Assembly (NCBI GenBank): GCA_028710895.1
Contig: JAQTTH010000006.1
Location: forward strand, 1 to 64,000
DNA: 64,000 bases
Origin: Paludibacter sp.
Lineage (GTDB): Bacteria > Bacteroidota > Bacteroidia > Bacteroidales > Paludibacteraceae
Reading direction: 5' to 3'
In this document: piece by piece, positions 16,559-24,981 of the stretch
How the letters are laid out: every line of letters starts with the position of its first letter
How positions within the stretch are numbered: the first letter of the stretch is position 1
The notes under the pieces: model-generated
What the model was told of the DNA's origin: nothing
Database searches by the model: none
The model's input: only the letters and a program-made list of their open reading frames with translations
Position numbers and translations under genes: made by a program

Positions 16559-17404
16559 TTATTCAGTCGGCGTAACTCCTTCAGGATATTCACCTAAACT
16601 TTTCAATTCGTTTATAAGTGGCTTAATAGCAGCTAATGATTGTTTGTAGCGCTCCAGATCGTCGAATTTAAAATCGACGTAGAACTGATATTCCCATTCC
16701 CGACCAATAATCGGCAGAGATTGAATTTTTGTCAGATTAATACCATAAAACGAGAAAACAGACAACACTTTCGACAAACTTCCTTCGGCATGTGGTAAAG
16801 TAAAAACGATAGAAGCTTTATTAATTGCATCATCCTTTTGAATTTCATCCACAACCCACGAATTACCAAAAATGAGAAACCGCGTAAAATTACGTTTATT
16901 TGTTTCAATACCCCTTGCAAGAATATTTAATCCATAAATTTCGGCTGCTCTCACACTACAAATAGCTGCATTTCCCATTAGATTCTGAGCAGCAATATCG
17001 CGTGCAGCAAGCGCAGTATCTTCATGTTCAACCACTTTCACACCCGGCAATGTTCCCAAAAAATCGGCACATTGCATCAACGCTATCGGGTGCGATTGCA
17101 CTTCTTTTATATCGTGAATTGTTTGTCCGGGTAATGCTGCCAGACAGTGTGAAACACGTAATTTATATTCGCCGGCAATCGGAAGTTTATGCTCTTTGAG
17201 TAATTCGTAGTTTGGCAACAGGCTCCCGGCGATTGTATTTTCGATAGCCATAATGCCCACCACATTGGAATCTTTTTTTATGGCCGAAAAGATATCTTTA
17301 AAAGTAATACATGGAATGATTTCAACTTCTTCACCTGCAAAAAAATTCTCTGCTGCAATGCCGTGATAGGCTCCCAATCCTCCCTGAATAGCTACTCGTT
17401 TCAT
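16559..17404 (-). CDS. pheA: Prephenate dehydratase
   Basis: 281 residues, stand-alone prephenate dehydratase, converting prephenate to phenylpyruvate. Catalytic domain about 1-185: IQGGLGAYHGIAAENFF, MAIENTIAGSLLPNYELL and the TRF motif (Thr174-Arg175-Phe176). ACT domain about 195-270 with EGSLSKVLSVFSFYGINLTKIQSLP, the usual Phe-feedback site. It is the first structural gene of the aromatic operon. Upstream lies a promoter (17585-17614), a Phe/Tyr-rich leader peptide (17503-17556) and a terminator hairpin (17419-17453) just ahead of its ATG, so expression is expected to be set by attenuation. Confidence 0.97.
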   Translation of the reverse strand: MKRVAIQGGLGAYHGIAAENFFAGEEVEIIPCITFKDIFSAIKKDSNVVGIMAIENTIAGSLLPNYELLKEHKLPIAGEYKLRVSHCLAALPGQTIHDIKEVQSHPIALMQCADFLGTLPGVKVVEHEDTALAARDIAAQNLMGNAAICSVRAAEIYGLNILARGIETNKRNFTRFLIFGNSWVVDEIQKDDAINKASIVFTLPHAEGSLSKVLSVFSFYGINLTKIQSLPIIGREWEYQFYVDFKFDDLERYKQSLAAIKPLINELKSLGEYPEGVTPTE

Positions 17405-17418
17405 ATTGTTTGTTGACT

Positions 17419-17453
17419 AAAAAAAAATCCCACTCATAATTGAGCAGGATTTT
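17419..17453 (-). terminator. Attenuator terminator of the aromatic operon
   Basis: On the minus strand the RNA would fold AAAAUCCUGCUCA-AUUA-UGAGUGGGAUUUU, a 13-bp stem with two G.U pairs, followed directly by a run of nine U (17427-17419). This sits 15 bp before pheA. Its 5' arm (17450-17442, AUCCUGCUC) is exactly complementary to GAGCAGGAU at 17502-17494, immediately after the leader-peptide stop, which provides a competing antiterminator (9 bp perfect, 12 of 13 when extended). Confidence 0.88.
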
Positions 17454-17493
17454 CATGTATTGTTTATTTATAGTTGTTTTTTACATAAAGAAT

Positions 17494-17502
17494 ATCCTGC
17501 TC
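17494..17502 (-). promoter_or_regulatory. Antiterminator segment 2 of aromatic attenuator
   Basis: GAGCAGGAU starts at the first base after the leader-peptide stop codon. It can pair with the 5' arm of the terminator at 17442-17450. A ribosome resting on the stop codon would cover this segment and let the terminator form; a ribosome stalled upstream on Phe/Tyr codons would leave it free to form the antiterminator. Confidence 0.8.
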
Positions 17503-17556
17503 TCACTTACTAAAGTAAAAGTAAAAATAAAAGTATGTAAAAAATCGGTTTACCAT
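17503..17556 (-). CDS. Aromatic operon leader peptide (Phe/Tyr attenuator)
   Basis: A 17-codon frame, MVNRFFTYFYFYFYFSK and stop, too short for ordinary gene finding. Ten of 17 residues are Phe or Tyr (six Phe, four Tyr), arranged as FF then YFYFYFYF, the composition expected of a leader peptide that measures charged tRNA-Phe and tRNA-Tyr. It lies 29 bp downstream of a good promoter and just upstream of competing antiterminator and terminator stems, in front of pheA, an aminotransferase and the DAHP synthase-chorismate mutase. Classical attenuation logic fits: scarcity of Phe or Tyr stalls the ribosome in codons 5-15 and opens the operon. The peptide itself needs no function. Confidence 0.87.
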   Translation of the reverse strand: MVNRFFTYFYFYFYFSK

Positions 17557-17584
17557 AATTGTGTCTTTTTTTGCTTAGACGCTG

Positions 17585-17614
17585 CAAAAGTAATATATTT
17601 TTCAGTTATTACAA
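17585..17614 (-). promoter_or_regulatory. Promoter of the aromatic operon
   Basis: On the minus strand TTG (17614-17612), 19-bp spacer, TACTTTTG (17592-17585) fits the Bacteroidota TTG-N19-21-TAnnTTTG pattern. It gives a leader of about 170 nt that contains the Phe/Tyr peptide and the attenuator stems. Confidence 0.8.
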
Positions 17615-17712
17615 CGAAACCAACAAAAAATTGTTCGAAAAACTTTCAAATTAATATAGTTCCCTTGCCGTTTAGGGGCAAAAGACAACTATTTTATATA
17701 CACATTATATGA

Positions 17713-17907
17713 TTATAACTCTTTAGCCATTCTGTTTCTCATATCCCTGAGGATATAAATGATTGGCAAAATACCAATTGTATTGAAAACAGCGATGCAA
17801 ATAAACCAAGCAAGTTGGTTATTACGGGCAGCTTTCCAAAGAGCAATTACCTTCCATGTAAAATCCCAAAGAATTAAAATTACAAACAGCCATTCATAAG
17901 GAGCCAT
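17713..17907 (-). CDS. DUF5652-like small membrane protein
   Basis: 64 residues if started at the ATG at 17907 (MAPYEWLF), or 75 if started at 17940 (MCCNLENFHWKMAP). Two hydrophobic helices: PYEWLFVILILWDFTWKVIALWKAAR and QLAWFICIAVFNTIGILPIIYI. The WKVIALWKAARNNQLAWFI segment and the NTxGILPIIYI end match DUF5652 and PLD-nuclease N-terminal two-helix domains. Function unknown. Stands alone between the aromatic operon promoter region and the arabinose regulator, pointing away from the latter. Confidence 0.75.
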   Translation of the reverse strand: MAPYEWLFVILILWDFTWKVIALWKAARNNQLAWFICIAVFNTIGILPIIYILRDMRNRMAKEL

Positions 17908-17940
17908 TTTCCAATGAAAATTTTCAAGATTGCAGCACAT

Positions 17941-18290
17941 AGTGTTTTAATTTATAAGTTAATACCTTTAATTTGCAATATAGAATTACCGGACAAATAT
18001 AATCATTTATCAGCATGTGTATCACATTTTAATCAATAAGTAGATGAATTTATAACCGCTATTATCTTTTCACAACTTCATTGACAATTTCAAATAAAAT
18101 ACAAACCGACCATTCATACTTTTTTTTTAAATTTCAAGTAATTGTTGCGAAATTCTGTTGTAGAACATAAAAAATGATATTCAATCTTTCGAAAACAAGT
18201 GTTTTCTTTACACTTGTTTTAAAACAAAAAGTAATTGTTTGAAATCAAAAACACATAACGCTAATTTACAACACATTACAATTCGCCGGG
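17941..18290. other. Divergent spacer upstream of araR
   Basis: About 350 bp without a gene. It contains the AAGTGT-N7-ACACTT palindrome described separately and otherwise very AT-rich DNA; no further structure was recognised. Confidence 0.5.
18192..18220 (+). promoter_or_regulatory. AraR operator candidate 1
   Basis: Perfect inverted repeat AAAACAAGTGT - TTTCTTT - ACACTTGTTTT. The core AAGTGT-N7-ACACTT (18197-18215) recurs with one mismatch before araD (19025-19043). Position about 100 bp upstream of araR suggests autoregulation. Confidence 0.78.
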
Positions 18291-18314
18291 TTGAATTGTA
18301 AACTATACAAACTA

Positions 18315-19007
18315 ATGACTGCTACTTTTTATCAAAATAAAGACTCTTTTCTGGTTGCTGCCGATTGTATCATTATGGGGTTTCATGAAAATGAATTAAA
18401 CATATTGGTTTCACGCCGGCAAATTGAGCCTTTAAAAGGAGGTTGGTCGTTGATGGGTGGATTCGTTAATGCTCCTGAGAGTATTGATGAAGCTGCAGAA
18501 CGTATTTTTGGTGAATTTACGGGCATCAAAGATATTTTCATGGAACAGGTTGGAGCTTATGGCGAAATTAACCGTGACCTTGGTGAACGTGTAATCTCCA
18601 TTGCGTATTATGCGCTTGTAAATATTGATGAATTTGATACTTCGCTTGCAGAAAAATATGATGCTCGATGGGTACGTTTGACTCAATTGCCCGAGTTGGT
18701 TTTTGACCACAATAAAATGGTAAAAGATACAATTGGAATTTTGCAACGCAAAGCAGCAGTAAAACCAATCGGATTTAATCTGCTGGGTGATCAATTTACA
18801 TTGCCGACTTTGCAAAGCCTGTATGAGTCTATTTATCAGGAGAGTATCGATAAACGAAATTTCCGCAAGAAGCTCATGACGATGGACATTCTGGAAAAGT
18901 TGGATGAGAAAGACAAAAGCTCATCGAAAAAAGGGGCTTTCTATTATAAGTTCAACAAAGAAAAATACGATCAGCTCATTCAACAGGGCCTGCACTTTTC
19001 GCTCTGA
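18315..19007 (+). CDS. araR: Nudix-type L-arabinose regulator AraR
   Basis: 230 residues from ATG at 18315; an in-frame ATG at 18291 would add eight residues. Nudix domain (about 10-150) plus a C-terminal winged helix-turn-helix (about 160-230). The Nudix box GFVNAPESIDEAAERIFGEF keeps the G-x5-E frame but lacks the REUxEE catalytic glutamates (RIFGEF), so it should be a ligand sensor, not a hydrolase. This matches the Bacteroides AraR family of arabinose-responsive repressors described from gut Bacteroidetes. Directly upstream of araD-araA-araB-symporter on the same strand, with the same palindrome in front of itself and of the operon. Confidence 0.93.
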   Translation: MTATFYQNKDSFLVAADCIIMGFHENELNILVSRRQIEPLKGGWSLMGGFVNAPESIDEAAERIFGEFTGIKDIFMEQVGAYGEINRDLGERVISIAYYALVNIDEFDTSLAEKYDARWVRLTQLPELVFDHNKMVKDTIGILQRKAAVKPIGFNLLGDQFTLPTLQSLYESIYQESIDKRNFRKKLMTMDILEKLDEKDKSSSKKGAFYYKFNKEKYDQLIQQGLHFSL

Positions 19008-19024
19008 AAAATTTTTATTGGATT

Positions 19025-19043
19025 AAGTGTAATTTGAACGCTT
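19025..19043 (+). promoter_or_regulatory. AraR operator candidate 2 (ara operon)
   Basis: AAGTGT-AATTTGA-ACGCTT: same half-sites and 7-bp gap as the palindrome upstream of araR, with one mismatch. Lies 48 bp upstream of araD, where a repressor would control the catabolic operon. Confidence 0.75.
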
Positions 19044-19090
19044 ATACAAAAAGACAGCAAATAGTAACTGATTAAATAGTAAATAATTTT

Positions 19091-19774
19091 ATGTTAGAAG
19101 CATTAAAAGAAGAAGTATTTCACGCTAATCTGGATTTAGTAAAACACGGATTGGTGATTTTCACATGGGGAAATGTGAGTGCTATCGACCGTGCTACCGG
19201 ACTTGTGGTAATCAAACCTTCGGGCGTTTCGTACGAAGATATGAAAGCCGAAGATATGGTGGTGGTTGATTTGGATGGCAAAGTAATTGAAGGAAAGCTG
19301 AAACCATCGTCGGATACTGCCACTCACCTTGTATTCTACAAAGCATTCCCGAACATTGGCGGTGTGGTTCACACCCACTCCACTTACGCAACAGCATGGG
19401 CGCAGGCCGGCTGTGACATTCCAAACATTGGAACAACGCACGCTGATTATTTCAGCGATGGCATTCCTTGCACCCGCGACATGACACAAGCTGAAGTTGA
19501 AGGTGAATACGAGCTGGAAACAGGAAATGTGGTAGTTGAGAAATTCAATGGATTAAATCCCGACTTTATCCCCGGCGTGTTGGTGAAAAACCACGGTCCA
19601 TTCTCATGGGGTAAAAATGCACACGATGCAGTCCACAATGCAGTGGTAATGGAGCAAGTCGGTAAAATGGCGTACATCGCTTACGGTGTAAATCCAAATC
19701 TGACTATGAATCCGCACCTTATCAAAAAACATTTTTATCGCAAACACGGACCGGGAGCATATTACGGCCAATAA
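19091..19774 (+). CDS. araD: L-ribulose-5-phosphate 4-epimerase
   Basis: 227 residues, class II aldolase fold. Converts L-ribulose 5-phosphate to D-xylulose 5-phosphate. [21 protein letters not shown] (substrate/phosphate loop, about 26-46), the zinc histidines in [15 protein letters not shown] (about 95-109), the conserved GTTHADYF motif, and [10 protein letters not shown] (about 167-176) with the last metal histidine in the family position. First gene of the arabinose operon, 77 bp before araA; the order araD-araA-araB-transporter gives the full route from arabinose to the pentose phosphate pathway. Confidence 0.97.
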   Translation: MLEALKEEVFHANLDLVKHGLVIFTWGNVSAIDRATGLVVIKPSGVSYEDMKAEDMVVVDLDGKVIEGKLKPSSDTATHLVFYKAFPNIGGVVHTHSTYATAWAQAGCDIPNIGTTHADYFSDGIPCTRDMTQAEVEGEYELETGNVVVEKFNGLNPDFIPGVLVKNHGPFSWGKNAHDAVHNAVVMEQVGKMAYIAYGVNPNLTMNPHLIKKHFYRKHGPGAYYGQ

Positions 19775-19851
19775 AAAACTCACCTAAGAGTAATTTCAAT
19801 CACGAGATATAACAACTAATTAAAAGATAAAACAAATAAAATTAAATTATC

Positions 19852-21360
19852 ATGGAATTCAAATTTGAAAATTTAGAAGTATGGTTCATTACCGGAGCTC
19901 AATTGCTTTATGGTGGTGACGCAGTAGTAAGTGTAGATGCACACTCAAACGAAATGGTTAAAGGTCTGAACGATTCAGGTAACCTTCCTGTAAAAGTTGT
20001 TTACAAAGGAACAGCTAATTCTTCTTCAGAAATTTCTGAAATTATGCGTGCTGCGAACGGAGATACAAAATGTATCGGTATGATTACGTGGATGCACACT
20101 TTCTCACCTGCAAAAATGTGGATTCATGGTTTGATGGACTACAAAAAACCATTGTTACACCTTCACACTCAATTCAACGAACAAATTCCATGGTCGGAAA
20201 TCGACATGGATTATATGAACCTGAACCAGTCGGCTCATGGTGACCGTGAATTCGGTTTCATCACAAGCCGTTTGCGCAAGCCACGCAAAGTGGTAGTTGG
20301 TTTCTGGAAAGATAAATCGACTCACGATAAAATTTCGGGCTGGATGCGTGTTTGTGCTGGTTGGGCTGATGCTCAAAACATGCAAATTATCCGTTTTGGT
20401 GACAACATGAACAATGTGGCTGTAACCGATGGTGATAAAGTTGAAGCTGAAATCCGTTTGGGTTACCACGTTGACAATGCACCTATCGCTAAATTGGTTC
20501 CTTTTGTAAACGCTGTTACTGAAGCTGAAATCGATGCATTGGTTGCTGAATACGAAAAAATATATGACTTTGCTGATGATTGTAAACGTGGTGCTGAAAA
20601 ACACATTTCAGTACGTCAGGCTGCTGCTCAGGAAATTGGTCTGCGTCGTTTCCTTGAATCAAAAAATGCAACTGCGTTCTGTACAAGCTTCAACGAATTG
20701 GAAGGTATGTCTCAACTGATGGGATTTGCTTCTCAACGTTTGATGGCAGAAGGTTACGGATTTGGAGCTGAAGGTGACTGGAAAACTGCTGCTTTGGTAC
20801 GTACCATGTGGGTAATGGGTCAGGGACTTCCTGGTGGCCAATCATTCCTTGAAGATTATGTATTGAACTTCGACGGTGCCAACAGCGCTATTCTTCAATC
20901 TCATATGTTGGAAATCAATCCACAAATTACAGGTGTAAAACCACGTATTGAAGTTCATTTCTTAGGAATTGGTGATGCAGGTGTTTGTGCACGTTTGGTA
21001 TTCCAGGCTCACGAAGGTGAAGGTATTGCTGCAACTATCGTTGATATGGGTAACCGTTTCCGTATGATTGTAAACGAAGTGAAAGTAATTGAGCCAAAGG
21101 CGTTACCTAAATTACCTGTTGCTTGTGCATTGTGGATTCCACAACCAAACCTTGAAGTAGGTGCAGGTGCATGGATTGTTGCCGGTGGTACTCACCACTC
21201 AAGCTTCTCTTTCGCTATCACAACTGAAATGATGGAAGATTATGCTGAAATAGCTGATTTGGAAATGTTGATTATCGACAAAGACACCAATATCCGCAAC
21301 TTCAAACAAGACATTCGTAACAACGAAGTGTATTACATGTTGAATAAAGCACTTAGATAA
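19852..21360 (+). CDS. araA: L-arabinose isomerase
   Basis: 502 residues, normal length. Isomerises L-arabinose to L-ribulose with Mn2+. The N-terminal FKFENLEVWFITGAQLLYGGDAV, the ITWMHTFSPAKMWIHGL segment (about 90-106), FNELEGMSQLMGFASQRLMAEGYGFGAEGDWK (Glu metal ligands, about 282-313) and the late ASFRM-like GNRFRMIVNEV and AGGTHHSSFS (His ligands, about 443-452) are all present. Well-expressed-gene codon pattern. Second gene of the operon, followed by a hairpin-bearing spacer before araB. Confidence 0.98.
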   Translation: MEFKFENLEVWFITGAQLLYGGDAVVSVDAHSNEMVKGLNDSGNLPVKVVYKGTANSSSEISEIMRAANGDTKCIGMITWMHTFSPAKMWIHGLMDYKKPLLHLHTQFNEQIPWSEIDMDYMNLNQSAHGDREFGFITSRLRKPRKVVVGFWKDKSTHDKISGWMRVCAGWADAQNMQIIRFGDNMNNVAVTDGDKVEAEIRLGYHVDNAPIAKLVPFVNAVTEAEIDALVAEYEKIYDFADDCKRGAEKHISVRQAAAQEIGLRRFLESKNATAFCTSFNELEGMSQLMGFASQRLMAEGYGFGAEGDWKTAALVRTMWVMGQGLPGGQSFLEDYVLNFDGANSAILQSHMLEINPQITGVKPRIEVHFLGIGDAGVCARLVFQAHEGEGIAATIVDMGNRFRMIVNEVKVIEPKALPKLPVACALWIPQPNLEVGAGAWIVAGGTHHSSFSFAITTEMMEDYAEIADLEMLIIDKDTNIRNFKQDIRNNEVYYMLNKALR

Positions 21361-21372
21361 TTCACAATTAGT

Positions 21373-21411
21373 AATTCATAATGCATAATTTTGAATTGTG
21401 CATTATGAATT
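21373..21411 (+). repeat. Inverted repeat in the araA-araB spacer
   Basis: 13-bp perfect arms AATTCATAATGCA / TGCATTATGAATT with a 13-nt loop. No T-run follows, so it is more likely an mRNA-stability or processing hairpin or a slippage-derived palindrome than a terminator. Related AATTATGAATT words occur in spacers at 5985-6010 and 60745-60760. Confidence 0.7.
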
Positions 21412-21427
21412 ATGCATTAAAAATATT

Positions 21428-23098
21428 ATGAACAAATACGTTATAGGTTTAGATTACGGAAGCGATTCAGCCCGCGCGGTTGTTGTAAACGCCGAAACTG
21501 GCGAAGAACTGGCTTCATCAGTAAAATATTATCCACGCTGGATGGAAGGCAAATACTGCGTTCCCACCGCCAACCAATACCGTCAACATCCACAGGATTA
21601 CATTGATGCGTTGGAATACACAGTAAAAGATGCACTTTCAAAATGTCCTGCCGGAACAGGCGAACAAGTTGTAGGTATTGCATTCGACACAACCGGAAGT
21701 ACTCCTGTATTTACCGACAAAGAAGGTACTCCGTTAGCACTGCTTCCTGAATTTGCTGAAAACCCAAATGCCATGTTCGTGTTATGGAAAGATCATACAG
21801 CTATTAAAGAGGCTGAAGAAATCAACAACTTGTGTGCACGTTGGGATATTGACTACTCATCGTACGAAGGTGGTATTTATTCTTCGGAATGGTTCTGGGC
21901 AAAAGCACTACACGTACTTCGTTCAGACGAAAAAGTACGCAATGCTGCTTATTCTATCGTAGAACACTGCGACTGGTTACCGGGTCTCATAGTTGGAAAA
22001 ACAAATCCACATGAAATTTGCCGTAGCCGTTGTGCTTCAGGTCATAAAGCTATGTGGTTGGAGAAATGGGGCGGACTTCCTGCCGAAAACTTCCTTGTAG
22101 AACTGGATCCACTGTTGGCCGGTTATCGTGATCGACTTTACACAAGCACTTGCCCTAGCGACAAGAAAACAGGTGAATTGACTGAAGAATGGGCTGCACG
22201 TCTTGGCTTGACCACTAAAGTTGCCGTTGCCGTTGGTGCATTCGATTGTCACATGGGTGCTGTAGGTGCCGAAGTAAAGCCGGGTGCGTTGGTACGTGTT
22301 ATCGGAACTTCTACCTGCGACATTATGGTTTCGAGCTACGAAGAAATGGGTCATAAACTTATTCCGGGCATTTGCGGACAGGTTGACGGTTCGGTTATTC
22401 CGGGCATGGTCGGGTTAGAAGCAGGTCAATCGGCATTTGGTGATGTATACGCATGGTTCAAAAACGTAGTGGCATGGCCTGTAGTAAATGTTCTTTCAAA
22501 AACAACGTTGATTGATGAAGCTACCAAACAAAAACTGATCGACGAAACTATGGATCAAATCATTCCGGCTTTATCTATTGAAGCGGCAAAAGTTCCTGTT
22601 TCTGAATCAACAATTCTGGCAACCGACTGGATGAACGGTCGTCGTACTCCGGATGCTAACCAAAAAGTAAAAGGAACAATCACCGGATTGAATTTGGGTA
22701 GCTCTGCTCCTCTTATCTTCCGCGCATTGGTTGAAGCTACTGCTTACGGTTCAAAAGCAATTGTTGATCGCTTTATCGAAAACGGCGTTGTTATCAACGA
22801 AATCATCGGTATTGGCGGTATCGCTTTGAAATCACCTTTCGTTATGCAAACATTGGCAGACGTATTGAATATGCCTATCAAAGTGGCGAAGGCTGAACAG
22901 GCTTGTGCATTTGGAACATCCATGTTTGCTGCAGTAGTAGCAGGCGTTTACGAAAAAGTAGAAGATGCTCAGGCTGCTATGGGTATGGGCTTTGCACAGG
23001 AATTTTACCCAAATCCTGCCAATGTAGTTTTGTATGCTGAATTGTACAAAGACTATATCAAATTGGGACAATTTACAGAGAAAGAATTATTTTCTTAA
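21428..23098 (+). CDS. araB: L-ribulokinase
   Basis: 556 residues from the ATG at 21428, which begins the canonical MNKYVIGLDYGSDSARAVV; an upstream in-frame ATG at 21398 lies within the spacer palindrome and would add ten unrelated residues. FGGY carbohydrate kinase, phosphorylating L-ribulose. N-terminal domain: ATP/sugar loop GLDYGSDSARAVV, IAFDTTGSTP, WKDHTA, catalytic Asp in GAFDCHMGAVGA (about residue 270). C-terminal domain: RVIGTSTCDIM, DWMNGRRTPDAN, EATAYGSKAIVDRF and GIGGIALKSPFVMQTLADVL. Third gene of the arabinose operon. Confidence 0.97.
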   Translation: MNKYVIGLDYGSDSARAVVVNAETGEELASSVKYYPRWMEGKYCVPTANQYRQHPQDYIDALEYTVKDALSKCPAGTGEQVVGIAFDTTGSTPVFTDKEGTPLALLPEFAENPNAMFVLWKDHTAIKEAEEINNLCARWDIDYSSYEGGIYSSEWFWAKALHVLRSDEKVRNAAYSIVEHCDWLPGLIVGKTNPHEICRSRCASGHKAMWLEKWGGLPAENFLVELDPLLAGYRDRLYTSTCPSDKKTGELTEEWAARLGLTTKVAVAVGAFDCHMGAVGAEVKPGALVRVIGTSTCDIMVSSYEEMGHKLIPGICGQVDGSVIPGMVGLEAGQSAFGDVYAWFKNVVAWPVVNVLSKTTLIDEATKQKLIDETMDQIIPALSIEAAKVPVSESTILATDWMNGRRTPDANQKVKGTITGLNLGSSAPLIFRALVEATAYGSKAIVDRFIENGVVINEIIGIGGIALKSPFVMQTLADVLNMPIKVAKAEQACAFGTSMFAAVVAGVYEKVEDAQAAMGMGFAQEFYPNPANVVLYAELYKDYIKLGQFTEKELFS

Positions 23099-23122
23099 TA
23101 ACAAATCTAATATTATCACAAA

Positions 23123-24868
23123 ATGAATTGGAGTTCACATGAATTTATTTGGCTCGACTGGGTTATTCTCGCAGTCGGAATATGTGCTGTAACATGGGCC
23201 GTATGGCGCGCAGTACAAAAAGATAAACGTTTGCAACAAGGTGCCAACAGCGAAGACTACCTGTTCGGAAAAGGCGAACCATGGTATATCATTGGTGCAG
23301 CTATCTTTGCAGCAAACATCGGTTCCGAACACTTAGTAGGGCTTGCCGGAACAGGTGCAAAATCGGGTGTAGGGATGGCACACTGGGAAATGCAAGGATG
23401 GATGATCCTTATTCTGGGCTGGTTATTTGTACCATTTTACCAACACATGAACATGAAGCTGGGAAAAATCATTACAATGCCCGACTTCCTGAAAAATCGT
23501 TACACACCTCGTACTGGTTCGTGGCTTTCAATCATCACACTGATTGCATATGTGCTTACCAAAGTAAGTGTTACAGCATTCACCGGCGGTATTTTTATGG
23601 AAAGTCTTCTTGGTTTGCCTTTCTGGTACGGAGCTATCGGTCTGATTGTATTAACCGGTGTATTTACCGTATTTGGTGGTATGAAGGGTGTTATGACACT
23701 GTCGGCCATTCAAACTCCGATTCTTATCATTGGTTCATTCCTTGTACTTTTCTTGGGATTGTCGGCGTTGGGAGATGGTAATGTAGTTCACGGTTGGACT
23801 GCTATGATGGATCACGCCAGAGCGATGAGTATCGGAACTGATGGACATGCTTATGGTACTAACCACATGTTCCACTTAGAAACTGGTGACCCGCTGTATG
23901 ACGACTATCCTGGTTTCTGGGTATTTATCGGAGCTTCCATTATCGGTTTTTGGTATTGGGCTACTGACCAACATATCGTTCAACGTGTACTCGGACAAAC
24001 AAAAGGTGAGGCTAACGATGTGGTAATGAAACGTGCACGTCGTGGTACAATTGCTGCAGGTTATTTCAAAATTCTACCGGTATTTATGTTCCTTATTCCG
24101 GGTATGATCGCAGCTGCCTTAGCAGCACGTCCGGGCAGTGGCTTTGCATTGACAAACCCTGATACTGCTTTTGGTTCAATGGTTAAGTTTGTATTACCAG
24201 CCGGTGTGAAAGGTATTGTAACAATCGGTTTTGTGTCAGCATTGGTTGCTTCTTTGGCAGCATTTTTCAACTCTTGTGCTACCTTGTTTACTGAAGACTT
24301 TTATAAACCAATGTTCAAAGGTAAGAGCGAAGCAAGATATGTATTTGTAGGTCGTGCTGCAACAATTGTTGTGGTAGTACTTGGTATAATCTGGATTCCT
24401 GTTATGATGAGTCTTGGTAGCCTTTATTCATATCTGCAAGGCATTCAATCGTTGCTTGCTCCGGCCATGGTAGCCGTATTCGTAATGGGTATATTCTCCA
24501 AAAGAATTACACCAAAAGCTGGTGAAGCAGGTTTGATCGTAGGTTTCCTTATTGGTATGGCACGTTTGCTAACAAACGTATTTACAAATACAGGTAAAAA
24601 TGTAATGACAGGTTGGGGCTGGGAATCTACTCATTGGTTCTGGCACACTAACTGGCTAATCTTTGAAATCTGGTTATTAGTATTCATCATGTTAATGATG
24701 GTTGTTGTTTCGTTCTTCACAGCGAAACCAACCGCTCAACAGATTGATGCCATCACTTTCAATGGCGACTATAAAACACTTATCAAAAACAGCTGGAACA
24801 AGTGGGATATCATTGCTTCACTTGGTGTTGTAGCTATTTGCGCTGCATTCTACTGGTATTTTTGGTAA
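23123..24868 (+). CDS. Sodium:solute symporter (probable arabinose uptake)
   Basis: 581 residues with about 14 hydrophobic helices, SSS family, SGLT-like. GSEHLVGLAGTGAKSGVGMAHWEMQGW (about 67-93) and the WYWATDQHIVQRVLGQTKGEANDVVMKRARRG segment (about 278-309) are characteristic. The last gene of the arabinose operon, 24 bp after araB, so Na+-driven uptake of L-arabinose is the natural role, inferred from context. Ends just before a strong terminator at 24893-24930. Confidence 0.92.
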   Translation: MNWSSHEFIWLDWVILAVGICAVTWAVWRAVQKDKRLQQGANSEDYLFGKGEPWYIIGAAIFAANIGSEHLVGLAGTGAKSGVGMAHWEMQGWMILILGWLFVPFYQHMNMKLGKIITMPDFLKNRYTPRTGSWLSIITLIAYVLTKVSVTAFTGGIFMESLLGLPFWYGAIGLIVLTGVFTVFGGMKGVMTLSAIQTPILIIGSFLVLFLGLSALGDGNVVHGWTAMMDHARAMSIGTDGHAYGTNHMFHLETGDPLYDDYPGFWVFIGASIIGFWYWATDQHIVQRVLGQTKGEANDVVMKRARRGTIAAGYFKILPVFMFLIPGMIAAALAARPGSGFALTNPDTAFGSMVKFVLPAGVKGIVTIGFVSALVASLAAFFNSCATLFTEDFYKPMFKGKSEARYVFVGRAATIVVVVLGIIWIPVMMSLGSLYSYLQGIQSLLAPAMVAVFVMGIFSKRITPKAGEAGLIVGFLIGMARLLTNVFTNTGKNVMTGWGWESTHWFWHTNWLIFEIWLLVFIMLMMVVVSFFTAKPTAQQIDAITFNGDYKTLIKNSWNKWDIIASLGVVAICAAFYWYFW

Positions 24869-24892
24869 TTAGTTACCGATATTTAAACAATT

Positions 24893-24932
24893 ACAGGACT
24901 GACTATTTATTTAGTCAGTCCTGTTTTTTTTT
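24893..24932 (+). terminator. Terminator of the arabinose operon
   Basis: 13-bp perfect arms ACAGGACTGACTA / TAGTCAGTCCTGT with loop TTTATT, followed by nine T. It lies 24 bp after the symporter stop. Confidence 0.93.
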
Positions 24933-24959
24933 GCAGATACAATTAATTTGTTAATTTTG
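24931..24959 (+). promoter_or_regulatory. Promoter of the TPR/HTH regulator
   Basis: TTG at 24931-24933 and TAATTTTG at 24952-24959 (18-bp gap) give a Bacteroidota-type promoter starting right at the end of the arabinose terminator, 23 bp before the next ATG. Confidence 0.6.
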
Positions 24960-24981
24960 CAAATCTATAAGAAAAGGGGCT

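Noticed and set aside
17440-17712. 90-codon plus-strand frame across the aromatic leader
   Set aside because: Opposite strand to the promoter, leader peptide and terminator, with low-complexity hydrophobic sequence and no family.
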